A DNA stretch of 64,000 bases from Clostridiaceae bacterium BL-3 (GTDB taxonomy: Bacteria; Bacillota; Clostridia; Clostridiales; Clostridiaceae): the NCBI GenBank assembly GCA_902809985.1, contig CADDXC010000001.1, positions 2,604,001-2,668,000 on the forward strand. Reading direction: 5' to 3'. Below the pieces are notes generated by a model. The model was not told the origin of the DNA, did no database searches, and saw nothing but the letters and a program-made list of their open reading frames with translations. This document shows, piece by piece, positions 23,516 through 32,485 of the stretch. The translations under genes were made by a program, and so were the position numbers. The first letter of the stretch is position 1, and each line of letters begins with the position of its first letter.

Positions 23516-24304
23516 TTAGTAATATCCTAATTGTGCTGTTTCTTCTCTTATGAGTTTTAACTGCCTGAGTCTTATTGAAGCTGCCTGTATTGATACATTA
23601 AATATTTTAGAAAGTCTCCTTGACATATCATCTGCAAATTCATAGGTATCAAAATCTTGTCCTAAAACTATATAATCAGTATAAATACCAGCTTTTCTAA
23701 ATATATTGAGTGATGCCATTATAAAGGTGTCTTTAGGCATTACAAAACAGGATGATGTAAAATTTGCCTGCCATTCCATCCAGTCATTATCTGTTTCAAG
23801 TGTCCTTTTTGATGAATATTTTTCAAAATTTCTTTTTAAACATTTTATTGATTTTACTTCTTTATTATTTAACATATCAAAAATATTAAGTTGATTTTCA
23901 TCTGACTTAAACATATCCCTATGAAGTATCCAATGTCCACATTCATGACCGCAAGTAAATCTGAATCTTCCTTCTTGATCTCCTGAAACAAGTGTATTGT
24001 CTATAATTACAGTTCCTCTTGCAACAGGTATATCTCTATATCTGTTATTTTCTAAATCGTATACAGTAAGATTTCCACTATCAAAAGTCGTTAATCCAAG
24101 AACACTTCCATCTGGTGTTATATCTGCATAATCCGGATCAAGATTCAGATAATTTTCCAAAAATTCTTCTATTGGCATTGGTACAGGCTCCTCTAATATT
24201 TTTGAATTGAAATCCTCTAAGTAAAGTTTTGCAATTTGTTCAATATCGTTTTTACAAAGCAGCGGCAGACCATTATCTCTTCTTCGTGAAATATCAATAT
24301 ACAC
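23516..24304 (-). CDS. ImmA/IrrE-type zinc metallopeptidase
   Basis: A 262-residue protein with the zinc motif HECGHWILHRD (HExxH) near residue 124, preceded by GTVIIDNTLVSGDQEGRFRF. ImmA-type peptidases cleave an XRE repressor after DNA damage and so induce the element. The C-terminal part (LETDNDWMEWQANFTSSCFV and MSRRLSKIFNVSIQAASIRL) matches the family. The start is GTG at 24304, sharing one base with the repressor stop, so the two are tightly coupled. The usual ImmA length is about 170; the extra N-terminal 100 residues are unassigned. Confidence 0.88.
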   Translation of the reverse strand: MYIDISRRRDNGLPLLCKNDIEQIAKLYLEDFNSKILEEPVPMPIEEFLENYLNLDPDYADITPDGSVLGLTTFDSGNLTVYDLENNRYRDIPVARGTVIIDNTLVSGDQEGRFRFTCGHECGHWILHRDMFKSDENQLNIFDMLNNKEVKSIKCLKRNFEKYSSKRTLETDNDWMEWQANFTSSCFVMPKDTFIMASLNIFRKAGIYTDYIVLGQDFDTYEFADDMSRRLSKIFNVSIQAASIRLRQLKLIREETAQLGYY

Positions 24305-24678
24305 TAATCTTTATCCCCCCTGTTATCTAACTTTTTAACGAATTCTTCCCAGTCCTCCTCTGTCGCAACTTCTCTAGCTTTTCTTAGTGCCACTCTTACT
24401 TTTTTAGATGACATTATATAATCTGGAAGATCAGGTGCTATTGTATTTTTACCTTCTCCCGCCAAATCAAACATTGTATGTTTCTCATCCTCAGTTAATT
24501 TTAAGATTTCAGCCATTTGTTTAAGTTTATCCATATCTGGTGGGTATCTTCTGCCTTTCTCAATGTCACTGAGATATGCGGGAGCAATTCCTAGTTCAGA
24601 AGCCATTCCTCTTAATGTCATTCCAAGTGATTTCCTTTTACCTGTTATAAATTTTCCAAAGCCCAACATATCATTCAT
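24304..24678 (-). CDS. XRE-family phage repressor
   Basis: A 124-residue protein with a Cro/CI helix-turn-helix: FGKFITGKRKSLGMTLRGMA then SELGIAPAYLSDIEKGRRYP. Residues 70-124 would be the part recognised by the ImmA peptidase encoded next. Its promoter probably lies in 24679-24776, where GTTAATATTATTGTATAGG is seen on the minus strand. Unusually, the repressor is co-directional with the early genes and there is no divergent cro, so the switch differs from the lambda plan. Confidence 0.87.
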   Translation of the reverse strand: MNDMLGFGKFITGKRKSLGMTLRGMASELGIAPAYLSDIEKGRRYPPDMDKLKQMAEILKLTEDEKHTMFDLAGEGKNTIAPDLPDYIMSSKKVRVALRKAREVATEEDWEEFVKKLDNRGDKD

Positions 24679-24776
24679 TTTAATCCCTCTCTACACAAAA
24701 TAGCGTGTTCGCATATTTGTTAATATTATTGTATAGGAAACTCTTTCCATTGTCAAGAGAGAATTGCTAAAATTTT

Positions 24777-25193
24777 TTAATGGAAAATATAATTTTTAAA
24801 TTTTCCTTGCTTTATCTGTTTTAGGGCTCTATTATATAAGTTTTGCATTTTATCCATTCTAACACTAAAAATATAGATATCTTCAATTAAAAATGGATCT
24901 CTAAAGTCTATATATTCTTTTATAATATGTTCCATTAATTTTATATCTATTTCAGAAATAAGCTTCTCACCTTTAAAGCTTGAAATAGCTAATTCATAAA
25001 TAAAATCTTCTCTATTATCTTTAATCGAATCATAATGTTCTTTATCCATAGTTAAGTGTACATCTTCAATAATTAAAGCCAATACCTGATAATTAGGTTC
25101 CACCCTTAGCTCCATGTCGTCACTCATATATAAAATATCTTTCCTCTGTAACTTCTTTACCAATCTAATAGTATTTTTTAAATTTTTATCCAT
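24777..25193 (-). CDS. Unrecognised AT-rich accessory protein 1
   Basis: A 138-residue protein starting MDKNLKNTIRLVKKLQRKDI at 25193, where GGAGGTG lies six bases upstream. It is acidic overall and mostly helical, with VEPNYQVLALIIEDVHLTMD and FRDPFLIEDIYIFSVRMDKM. No motif, signal peptide or membrane segment is visible and I recognise no family. It lies upstream of the repressor on the same strand; it may be phage cargo or part of the neighbouring accessory block. Confidence 0.55.
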   Translation of the reverse strand: MDKNLKNTIRLVKKLQRKDILYMSDDMELRVEPNYQVLALIIEDVHLTMDKEHYDSIKDNREDFIYELAISSFKGEKLISEIDIKLMEHIIKEYIDFRDPFLIEDIYIFSVRMDKMQNLYNRALKQIKQGKFKNYIFH

Positions 25194-25341
25194 CAACAAC
25201 ACCTCCACATAGTATATATGCAGATGCTTCTTAAAGTGGCAGAGTTAATATAAGATTTAAAATAAAATGATTCCATAAATCTATTACAAAATAAAAAATC
25301 AAGTTATTAAAATTAAAAAATTAGAATTACTTATTTACTCT

Positions 25342-26322
25342 TTATGTTAATCTAGAATATGAATTTTCATAAATAATATCTCGTAATCTTGACATACTTA
25401 TATTACTATTTCTATAATTACATTTTATAATGACCATTCGTTCTTTTTCTAAAATTATAAGTTCATCATTAGTTAAAGTCAACATTTGGATTTTCAAAGG
25501 CTTATCTAGGCTTCTTTTATCAAAACACAACATCTGTTGCTTCAATTTATAATAATTTTCCTTTATGTAAAATTCTATTCTACTTAAATAATTATGCCAG
25601 TAATCATGTTGTCTAACTGCTTCAATGTAACTTCCATCACTTGCATAACCTCCGCCTATCAGACCAAATACTTTATTCTTCTCAATTTCAACCAAAGTGC
25701 TTACTCCTGATTTTCTTAGTTGAGTATATGCTTTATCATCTATTTTTTTACTTAAACTTGAAATTTCTTTAATATGAAACTTCTCCATGGAGTCTGGCCA
25801 ATTATTATAAAGTATCCCTATCATTTTTTGATATGCCCATAAATTTGGCTTATTATGAGGATATATATTAATAAAATAAGCATAATTATCATCCATATAA
25901 GATAATAATAACCACGCACTCCGCTTTATAACTCCATTTTTATCTTTTCTAATATTTAAATGGAAATGATATATTCCCCAATCATTAAGCAATAAATCAT
26001 TATACTTCGAATTTCTAATTTGCTTATTCATAAAAGGTGTAAGGTTATCTCCATTTTTTATGGCATTCTCTATCAAGCTCAGACCATTTTTACATTCACC
26101 GGGACATGTAAATTCTTTTGAATATAGGATATTTCTTGGTTTTATAGGAATTAATCTTTTTACTGCTTTAAAATAATCAATTGTTTGAAAATTTTTCTTA
26201 TCATACTTGTATCCCATATTTTCCACGCGTTTATTAAGGATTTTATTCCAATCATTTTTCATGTCTATATCAACTTCATAAGTATATGATAGCAATCCTG
26301 GTAAAATCTTATTATTTTTCAT
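25342..26322 (-). CDS. Unrecognised accessory protein with HxH motif
   Basis: A 326-residue protein I cannot assign. Visible points are a Cys pair CPGEC near residue 73, the stretch LLLNDWGIYHFHLNIRKDKN with a His-x-His pair, a hydrophobic core SAWLLLSYMDDNYAYFINIY, then PHNKPNLWAYQKMIGILYNN and VRQHDYWHNYLSRIEFYI. The His residues could bind metal. No signal peptide or clear membrane helix is seen. Base composition is far more AT-rich than the phage genes. Its place between an unknown gene and a restriction system makes a defence role plausible but unproven. Confidence 0.6.
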   Translation of the reverse strand: MKNNKILPGLLSYTYEVDIDMKNDWNKILNKRVENMGYKYDKKNFQTIDYFKAVKRLIPIKPRNILYSKEFTCPGECKNGLSLIENAIKNGDNLTPFMNKQIRNSKYNDLLLNDWGIYHFHLNIRKDKNGVIKRSAWLLLSYMDDNYAYFINIYPHNKPNLWAYQKMIGILYNNWPDSMEKFHIKEISSLSKKIDDKAYTQLRKSGVSTLVEIEKNKVFGLIGGGYASDGSYIEAVRQHDYWHNYLSRIEFYIKENYYKLKQQMLCFDKRSLDKPLKIQMLTLTNDELIILEKERMVIIKCNYRNSNISMSRLRDIIYENSYSRLT

Positions 26323-26431
26323 CTCATCACATCCTAGTAATCTTATTTAAAATAATTTAATATATTTTTTCAATATTATATCTCTAAATTATATTGCAAT
26401 TCTTTAATTGCCATTAAAATCACTCCAATTA

Positions 26432-27148
26432 TCATAAATTTTCTTTATTTATATTTGTATAATCCGCTCTAAAATAAAGTTTAAAATCATTTACCTTAAT
26501 ATCATATTCTCTAAGCATTTTAACTATAATATTTCTTATTGAATTACTGCTCATATTAGTCTCTACATATATTTTGTTTGAGATCATTTCTGGCTTTCGC
26601 ATTCCTTTAACACTAACTGAAAAGTACTTATTTTTCTTGCCATTCATGTTAGGTTTATTCTCAAATTGCACAAATTTTTTCTCATCTTTATAAAGAAGTA
26701 ATTCACATGTTTTTAAAAATACTTCCTGCCAAGTTTTAACCTCAATAAGTTCTGTCCCATCAATTCTAAATCCAAATGGCCTTATATGAGTAAAATTTTC
26801 ATATAATGTATGTTCCACTTTATTGTCAACAGTATATTCATCATAATTAGGAAGAATTTTATTACCTATATTTTCATTAATTTCTTCCTTTATAGCTAAT
26901 TCTTCAACATCTAACATTTTTATAATTTCTTCGATTTTAACTTCATAATCATGACCTTGTTCTACTAAACCTAAATACTGTTTCATTTTTTCTAAATCTC
27001 TTGCAATAATTGATTCATTTACTTTTGCTGCAATTGCTTCCATAGTATCGTTAATGGTTTCTTTAAGAAGCCCTAAGCTTTCTGATATATCTATTGCTTT
27101 GTCAGGCAAATTTTCTTTTAATTCTCGAAAAAATATATCTAAATCCAT
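26432..27148 (-). CDS. Unrecognised accessory protein with coiled coil and alpha/beta C-terminus
   Basis: A 238-residue protein starting MDLDIFFRELKENLPDKAID at 27148 with a GGAGTG site. Residues 1-95 form a long charged helix or coiled coil (KVNESIIARDLEKMKQYLGL). The C-terminal half looks compact: THIRPFGFRIDGTELIEVKT, WQEVFLKTCELLLYKDEKKF and YVETNMSSNSIRNIIVKMLR. The last segment resembles a domain I have seen on restriction-associated proteins, but I cannot name it. It is divergent from the type III restriction operon across a 358-base gap. Confidence 0.6.
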   Translation of the reverse strand: MDLDIFFRELKENLPDKAIDISESLGLLKETINDTMEAIAAKVNESIIARDLEKMKQYLGLVEQGHDYEVKIEEIIKMLDVEELAIKEEINENIGNKILPNYDEYTVDNKVEHTLYENFTHIRPFGFRIDGTELIEVKTWQEVFLKTCELLLYKDEKKFVQFENKPNMNGKKNKYFSVSVKGMRKPEMISNKIYVETNMSSNSIRNIIVKMLREYDIKVNDFKLYFRADYTNINKENL

Positions 27149-27391
27149 TTTTATCACTCCATATGTAAACATAATCTTAGCATTATGTATATTTATTCTA
27201 CATTTTTCTATTATTTCCTTTTAATTTTGAGCAAATTAAAATACCAGTTAATAAAATCGATAATTTAATTTGATATTAAAATGTTTTTTTCTTACCGTAT
27301 TCCTTTAATACATTCTTTTCTATTTTCTTATTGGATAATAAAGGAATAAAATTATCAGTAAATTTCTTCTTGCTTCCATATCCAGTCTAAA

Positions 27392-27425
27392 ATATCACAG
27401 TAATTTTATAAAATTACTGTGATAT
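27392..27425. repeat. Perfect 34-bp palindrome, candidate operator
   Basis: The left arm ATATCACAGTAATTTTA is followed at once by its exact reverse complement TAAAATTACTGTGATAT, with no spacer and no mismatch. It has no T-tail and so is not a typical terminator. It overlaps the -10 of the likely mod promoter, which is where a dimeric repressor would bind. Confidence 0.85.
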
Positions 27426-27428
27426 AAT
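27420..27428 (+). promoter_or_regulatory. Extended -10 promoter candidate for mod-res
   Basis: TGATATAAT is a TGn plus perfect TATAAT, about 78 bases before the mod ATG. No good -35 is present, which is usual for extended -10 promoters. It lies in the right arm of the palindrome. Confidence 0.5.
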
Positions 27429-27506
27429 TTTAAATGTGTAATTAATTAAACCTAATTTATTAGTTACAATGAAACTATTATTTTTAACTATATGGAGGAA
27501 TAAAAA

Positions 27507-29473
27507 ATGGTGGTAGAAAGCAAACTTATGCTTGAAGTCAAGGCTATTCTCAAAAGCTTTGGGAATAAGTATTTTAACGGGGATAAACTAAAAAGGCACA
27601 AAGTTATAGAAGATTTAAACGCTTATGATGAAAAACTTATACAAAGTCTATTAAACAATAAAACTATAAATAGGGACTTTGTTATATCACTAAATGGTAA
27701 AGAGGTATTTAAGCTTAATGAGTTTATAGATATGTTCCAATATAAGAAATTTTGGCAAGATAGCTATACAAACTATGCTAACAAGATAGGTCTTACAGTT
27801 GGTGGAAAGTTTATAGATGAATGTGAAGATGTTGTTCTTGACTTTCCATATAAAGACACAGTCTTAAAAGCTGGAATGACAAAGGAAGATAAACAAAAAG
27901 AAGACTTAGATCCTAATGAAATCTTTTTAAATGAAATTATTGCAAAAGACGAGATAGACGTTCTTTTTGATAAGAAGATATTTAAAAATGTAAAAAAATA
28001 TAGCACTGAAGGGATTCAACCAGTATCAGAATTTAGGAAAGATGATAATTTGATTATAAAAGGCAACAATTTGCTAGGTTTATACTCTATTAAAGAACGT
28101 TTTGCTAAAAAAGCAAAACTAATTTATATAGATGTTCCTTACAATACAGACACAGATAGTTTTCCTTATAATGATAGTTTTAATAGATCCACATGGTTAA
28201 CTTTTATAAAAAATCGTACAGAAATTGCTAAAGAATTACTAGATGAAGACGGTGTAATAGCTTATCAAATAAGTTTTCATCAGTATGCATATTTAAAAGT
28301 AATGCTAGACGAAATATTTAAGAATGCTAATGGTAAACATGTTATGACATTTAACACATTAGTTAGGCATCCTGATAGAAATCTTACTGGGGATAAAGAA
28401 TTCAATGATGTTATTGAATATACTTTAATTTATAGTTCTAGTTCAAATTATAAAATGCCAAAGATATCAGTAGCTAAAACTGTCGATGATTACATCTATG
28501 ATGTTGAATTAGGCAATTATGATAAGATACTGGAGTTAAATGGAAAAAATGTTGAAGTCTATTTACCATCTTCTTACAGAGTACGAAGACAATTGGTCAT
28601 GCAACTGGTTTAAAAACTATTAGTGTCAGAGGTAGTATCAAAGAAAAAAACTCTAGTGGTAGATTTTATGTAGCCCACTTAGAAAAATTAGTAGGATCGT
28701 ATCCTGAAGGTACAATATTTAAAGTTCCACACATGGGGGATGACAAAGTCCCATATAGATTATTTGAATTACCTAAAAACGGTAATAAGAACGGTCTATA
28801 TTATCAAGGAATGCCAACAAGTACAGATGTAACATATAAACAATACTCTAATTTTCTTAATTTTATGAACAAATACAATACTGTTAATAATGAAGGTGTA
28901 TTTGAATTTAGAAACGGAAAAAAACCTGAGGAATACATAAAATTCTTTATAGAGTTATTTACCAAAAAAGATGATCTAGTACTTGATTTCTTTATGGGTT
29001 CCGCTACTACTCAAGCAGTTGCAATGAAAATAAACAGAAGATTTATTGGTATTGAACAAATGGACTATATAAACACAATATCAGTACCTAGACTTCAAAA
29101 AGTAATTGAAGGCGAACAAGGAGGTATTTCCAAAGATGTTAATTGGCAAGGCGGTGGAAGCTTTGTTTATGCCGAACTATTTGAAAAAAATACAGGCTTT
29201 ATAAAGGATATCTTAAATGCTGAAACTATAGATGACCTTAAAAAGGTCTATAGCATCATGTTAGAAGTTGGAGACCTAGATTTTAGAGCCGATTTATCAA
29301 AAATCGATTGGACTATGTCTTTTAAAGATAATCAAAAACTACTTATAAAGATAATAGATAAAAACCAGCTTTACTTTAATTATTCAGAAATTGACGATAA
29401 TGAAGTTAGTGAATGGCTAACTGATGAGGAAATAGCCTTCAATAAAAATTTCTATGAAGACTTGGAGGGATAG
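27507..29473 (+). pseudogene. mod: Type III restriction-modification methyltransferase, frameshifted
   Basis: Two frames together encode one beta-class adenine methyltransferase of about 655 residues. The first (27507-28613) has the catalytic region KLIYIDVPYNTDTDSFPY, where the expected DPPY reads DVPY (residues 209-212), then FNRSTWLTFIKNRTEIAKEL. It ends in a stop after RVRRQLVMQLV. The second frame carries on with IGHATGLKTISVRGSIKEKN (from about 28592), MGDDKVPYRLFELP and the SAM-binding LDFFMGSATTQAVAMKI. The shift lies between 28556 and 28613 and fits a one-base loss. No repeat tract or slippery heptamer is there, so phase variation is unlikely. The 27507 start has a GGAGG site. Confidence 0.88.
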
Positions 29474-29476
29474 ACT

Positions 29477-32239
29477 ATGGCTAAGGCAAAAGGAAAAATG
29501 AAAGAGCTAGAACTCCCTACCCTAAAGCTTCTAAGAAAGCAAGATGATATATCGTGGGAAAATGTAAATGGTGAAGTTGTAAAAAGACACTACGTTGTGC
29601 CAGACTATATTATTAAAAATTTAAAACACCTTCTAAGACCTTATCAAGAGGAAGCTATAAGATATTTTCATTATTCTCAAGAGTTAAATGGAGCAGATGA
29701 ATTATACAACCACCTTCTATTTAATATGGCAACGGGCTCTGGAAAAACGGATGTTATGGCAGGTCTTATACTCTATCTTTATGAGGAAATGGGATACACA
29801 AATTTTATATTTGTGGTAAATACAAATGGAGTTCTTTCAAAAACAAGAGAAAATCTTCTAAATAAAGCTTCTTCAAAATATCTCTTTAAAGATATCATAG
29901 AGATTGATGGAAATAGAATCAATATTAAAGAAGTTACTAGATTTCCAATTAGTAGGGAGAAAAACACTATTTATTTAAAGCTCTCCACAATCCAAAGTCT
30001 TTCAAATGAGATAAATGAAACTAAAGAAGGAGGACTTACAATAGAAGAACTCTCTAAACAAAAACTAGTAATTTTAGGAGATGAAGCCCACCACTATAGT
30101 GCTTATACTAAAAAGACTTTAACCTCTGCAGAAAGCAAAGAAAAAAGTTGGGAGAATACTTTAGATATTATAAGACAATCAAATTCACAAAATAGACAAC
30201 TTGAATTTACAGCTACTATTGATATTGAAGGAGATAAATTCTTATATGAAAAGTATAAAAATAAGATCATATATAGATATGGATTAGATAAACTTATAAG
30301 CGAAGGCTACTCAAAAAAAGTATTTAGACTTGAAGCTAACTCCTCAGATAATGATAAAATGCTAAACGCAGTCCTTTTAAGTCAATACAGAAAGATAATA
30401 GCTAAAAAATATGGCGTTGTTTATTTTAAACCCGTTCTCATGTTTAAATCTAATTCTATAAAGGTTTCAAATGCAAGCTATGATACATTTAATAGTCTCA
30501 TAGATGATTTAAATGTTGAAGATTTAAAAAAATTTATAGACAGAAATCTTAACACTACAAGCAGCACTATGCAAAGAGTCTATAGTTATTATAAAAATGG
30601 AGATTTGGCTCATATTATAACTACTATTAAGAGAGATTTCTCAAAAGAAAAAGTCATAAACGTTAATGATAGTACTAAGGGTATATTGGAAGACAAAAAC
30701 TTTACACATACCTTAAATTCTCTTGAGGATAATGAAAATCCATTTAGAGTGGTATTTGCAGTTGCAAAACTCAGTGAAGGTTGGGACGTTTTAAATCTTT
30801 ATGACATAGTAAGAATAAGTGAACAGGCAAAATCCACAAGCGCTGCTACTATGAGTGAGGCACAACTTATAGGACGTGGTGCAAGATATAATCCATTTGT
30901 CTTTAAAAATCAAATTTCTTATAAAAGAAGATTTGATAATTTAGGATATGATGATAATATGGAGGATTTAAAACTTCTAGAGTCTCTTCATTATCACACA
31001 ATTAATGATAAGAACTATATCAATAATTTAGTCAAATCACTAGATAAGATAAAACTAACCGTTGAGGATGACAGTGACTTTGTAATATTTGAAACTGATG
31101 TAAAGACTAGTTTTAAAAAGTCTCCTGTATATAAAGCTGGTAAGTTATACTATAATGAAGTTGAAGATGTCCCTGTTGAAGAATATAACTCACTTAGCTC
31201 CTTTGGAATAAATAATCTTTATGAAGCAAATATGCTAAATGTAATATCAGAAGCTGAATATGCTGAAGCGGCTGATAAAGGACAGTATAAAAAAGTACCA
31301 ATACTTAGAAACAGTGATGCTGACAAAAGAATTTTAAAAAAAGCTCTAGCTAGAAATAGCTTTTTTGAATTTTGCAACTTAAAGAATTTTATACCTATTT
31401 TAAATTCAAAAAGTGAATTTATAAATAGTGATAAATGGCTTGGAGAACTAAAGATAGATGCAATCGTACCTTTTAGTACAGAAAGTCTATCACCTTTAGA
31501 AAAGCTAATAGCCACAGAAAAATGCCTTAGATATATTCAAAGTAACATTAAGAAGAACTTTAACAAAAAGCGAGGTACTAACAAATTTATCCCAATTAAT
31601 ATAAAAGATGTAGTTACTCCTTATAGCAAAAAGGTATCTAAATCACTTTCTAAGAAAACTGTGGAGGAAATTATACAAAAATACCCTATGTCTAAACAAA
31701 AGTGGTTTGTATATGAAGATGCAATAGTTGACGGACTTGAGAAAGACTTAATAGAATTAATCAAAAGGTTAGTTGCTACATTAGAATCGAAATATAATGA
31801 AATCTACTTAATCAGAAATGATGAAAGGCAAACAGGATTCAAGCTTCATCAATTTAGGACTAAAAAATTAGATCGCTTCAACAGCAATTTAGATTTCTCA
31901 GGAGAATTAATTGCAGAATCACAAAGTACTTATTTAAATTCAAGTGATGATATTGCTATTTATGATGGCTTTATGCCAGACTTTATTTTGTACCTAAGTG
32001 GCGAGAATTTTATATATCAAGTTTATATAGAACCTAAAGGTGAACAACTAGTTGTTGGAGACTCCTGGAAACAGGACATTTTGAAGTCTATTAACTCTGA
32101 TAAATTTGAAATACTAGTAGAAGATAATAATGTTAAACTATATGGTGTTAAATTCTATACAGGTAAAAATTCAAAAGAATTTGTCTCTGATTTAGATAAC
32201 AAAATATTTGATGGAGTCAGCTTAACTAAAAGCTATTAA
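29477..32239 (+). CDS. res: Type III restriction enzyme Res subunit
   Basis: A 920-residue helicase-nuclease. Helicase motifs are HLLFNMATGSGKTDVMAGLI (Lys90), VILGDEAHHYSAYTKKTLTS near 200, EFTATID, KLSEGWDVLNLYDIVRISEQ and LIGRGARYNPF near 465. The C-terminal nuclease has MPDFILYLSGENFIYQVYIE and PKGEQLVVGDSW (PD and ExK). All key residues look intact. It starts three bases after mod with GGAGGG. Res needs Mod to recognise DNA and to cut, so with mod broken the system should be inactive for both reactions unless the frame is restored. Confidence 0.92.
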   Translation: MAKAKGKMKELELPTLKLLRKQDDISWENVNGEVVKRHYVVPDYIIKNLKHLLRPYQEEAIRYFHYSQELNGADELYNHLLFNMATGSGKTDVMAGLILYLYEEMGYTNFIFVVNTNGVLSKTRENLLNKASSKYLFKDIIEIDGNRINIKEVTRFPISREKNTIYLKLSTIQSLSNEINETKEGGLTIEELSKQKLVILGDEAHHYSAYTKKTLTSAESKEKSWENTLDIIRQSNSQNRQLEFTATIDIEGDKFLYEKYKNKIIYRYGLDKLISEGYSKKVFRLEANSSDNDKMLNAVLLSQYRKIIAKKYGVVYFKPVLMFKSNSIKVSNASYDTFNSLIDDLNVEDLKKFIDRNLNTTSSTMQRVYSYYKNGDLAHIITTIKRDFSKEKVINVNDSTKGILEDKNFTHTLNSLEDNENPFRVVFAVAKLSEGWDVLNLYDIVRISEQAKSTSAATMSEAQLIGRGARYNPFVFKNQISYKRRFDNLGYDDNMEDLKLLESLHYHTINDKNYINNLVKSLDKIKLTVEDDSDFVIFETDVKTSFKKSPVYKAGKLYYNEVEDVPVEEYNSLSSFGINNLYEANMLNVISEAEYAEAADKGQYKKVPILRNSDADKRILKKALARNSFFEFCNLKNFIPILNSKSEFINSDKWLGELKIDAIVPFSTESLSPLEKLIATEKCLRYIQSNIKKNFNKKRGTNKFIPINIKDVVTPYSKKVSKSLSKKTVEEIIQKYPMSKQKWFVYEDAIVDGLEKDLIELIKRLVATLESKYNEIYLIRNDERQTGFKLHQFRTKKLDRFNSNLDFSGELIAESQSTYLNSSDDIAIYDGFMPDFILYLSGENFIYQVYIEPKGEQLVVGDSWKQDILKSINSDKFEILVEDNNVKLYGVKFYTGKNSKEFVSDLDNKIFDGVSLTKSY

Positions 32240-32270
32240 AAATATAAATTTCGCATCTACATTTAATTTC

Positions 32271-32313
32271 AAGAGCAGAGGATGTATGCCTTATCCTCCT
32301 CTGTTCTTGTTTT
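32271..32313 (+). terminator. Rho-independent terminator after res
   Basis: AAGAGCAGAGGA pairs with TCCTCTGTTCTT (one G-U) around a 14-base loop and is followed by TGTTTT. It closes the mod-res operon 31 bases after its stop. Confidence 0.75.
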
Positions 32314-32448
32314 AAAATCAAAAGATATTACCACTTTGCGTATGTTTTCACTAAATATATAAAGGCCCTAAGTTCTGCGTATTTATATACCCCCGGGGGG
32401 CGCAAATCTAATTATCACCCCAGTCTGTGAGAACATAAAACACACGAC

Positions 32449-32467
32449 AAAAAAGGGCATAATGCCC
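32449..32467 (-). terminator. Short terminator after rlmD
   Basis: On the minus strand GGGCATTATGCCC forms a short stem directly followed by six T residues, about 20 bases past the rlmD stop. Confidence 0.55.
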
Positions 32468-32485
32468 CAAGCCTTTGATATCAGG

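Larger units (their letters stand above)
27149..27506. other. Divergent intergenic region upstream of mod
   Basis: An AT-rich gap between the unknown gene at 27148 and the mod start at 27507. It contains a perfect 34-bp palindrome (27392-27425) and a promoter that overlaps its right arm. The remaining sequence (27149-27391) shows no coding frame or clear repeat. Confidence 0.7.

Noticed and set aside
28556-28613. Possible programmed frameshift in mod
   Set aside because: No slippery heptamer, homopolymer or short tandem repeat occurs in the overlap, so a mutation or sequencing error is more likely.
32392-32402. CCCCCGGGGGG run near the right border as an attachment core
   Set aside because: It is only a short GC run, and no matching copy could be checked because the left end of the prophage is outside the window.
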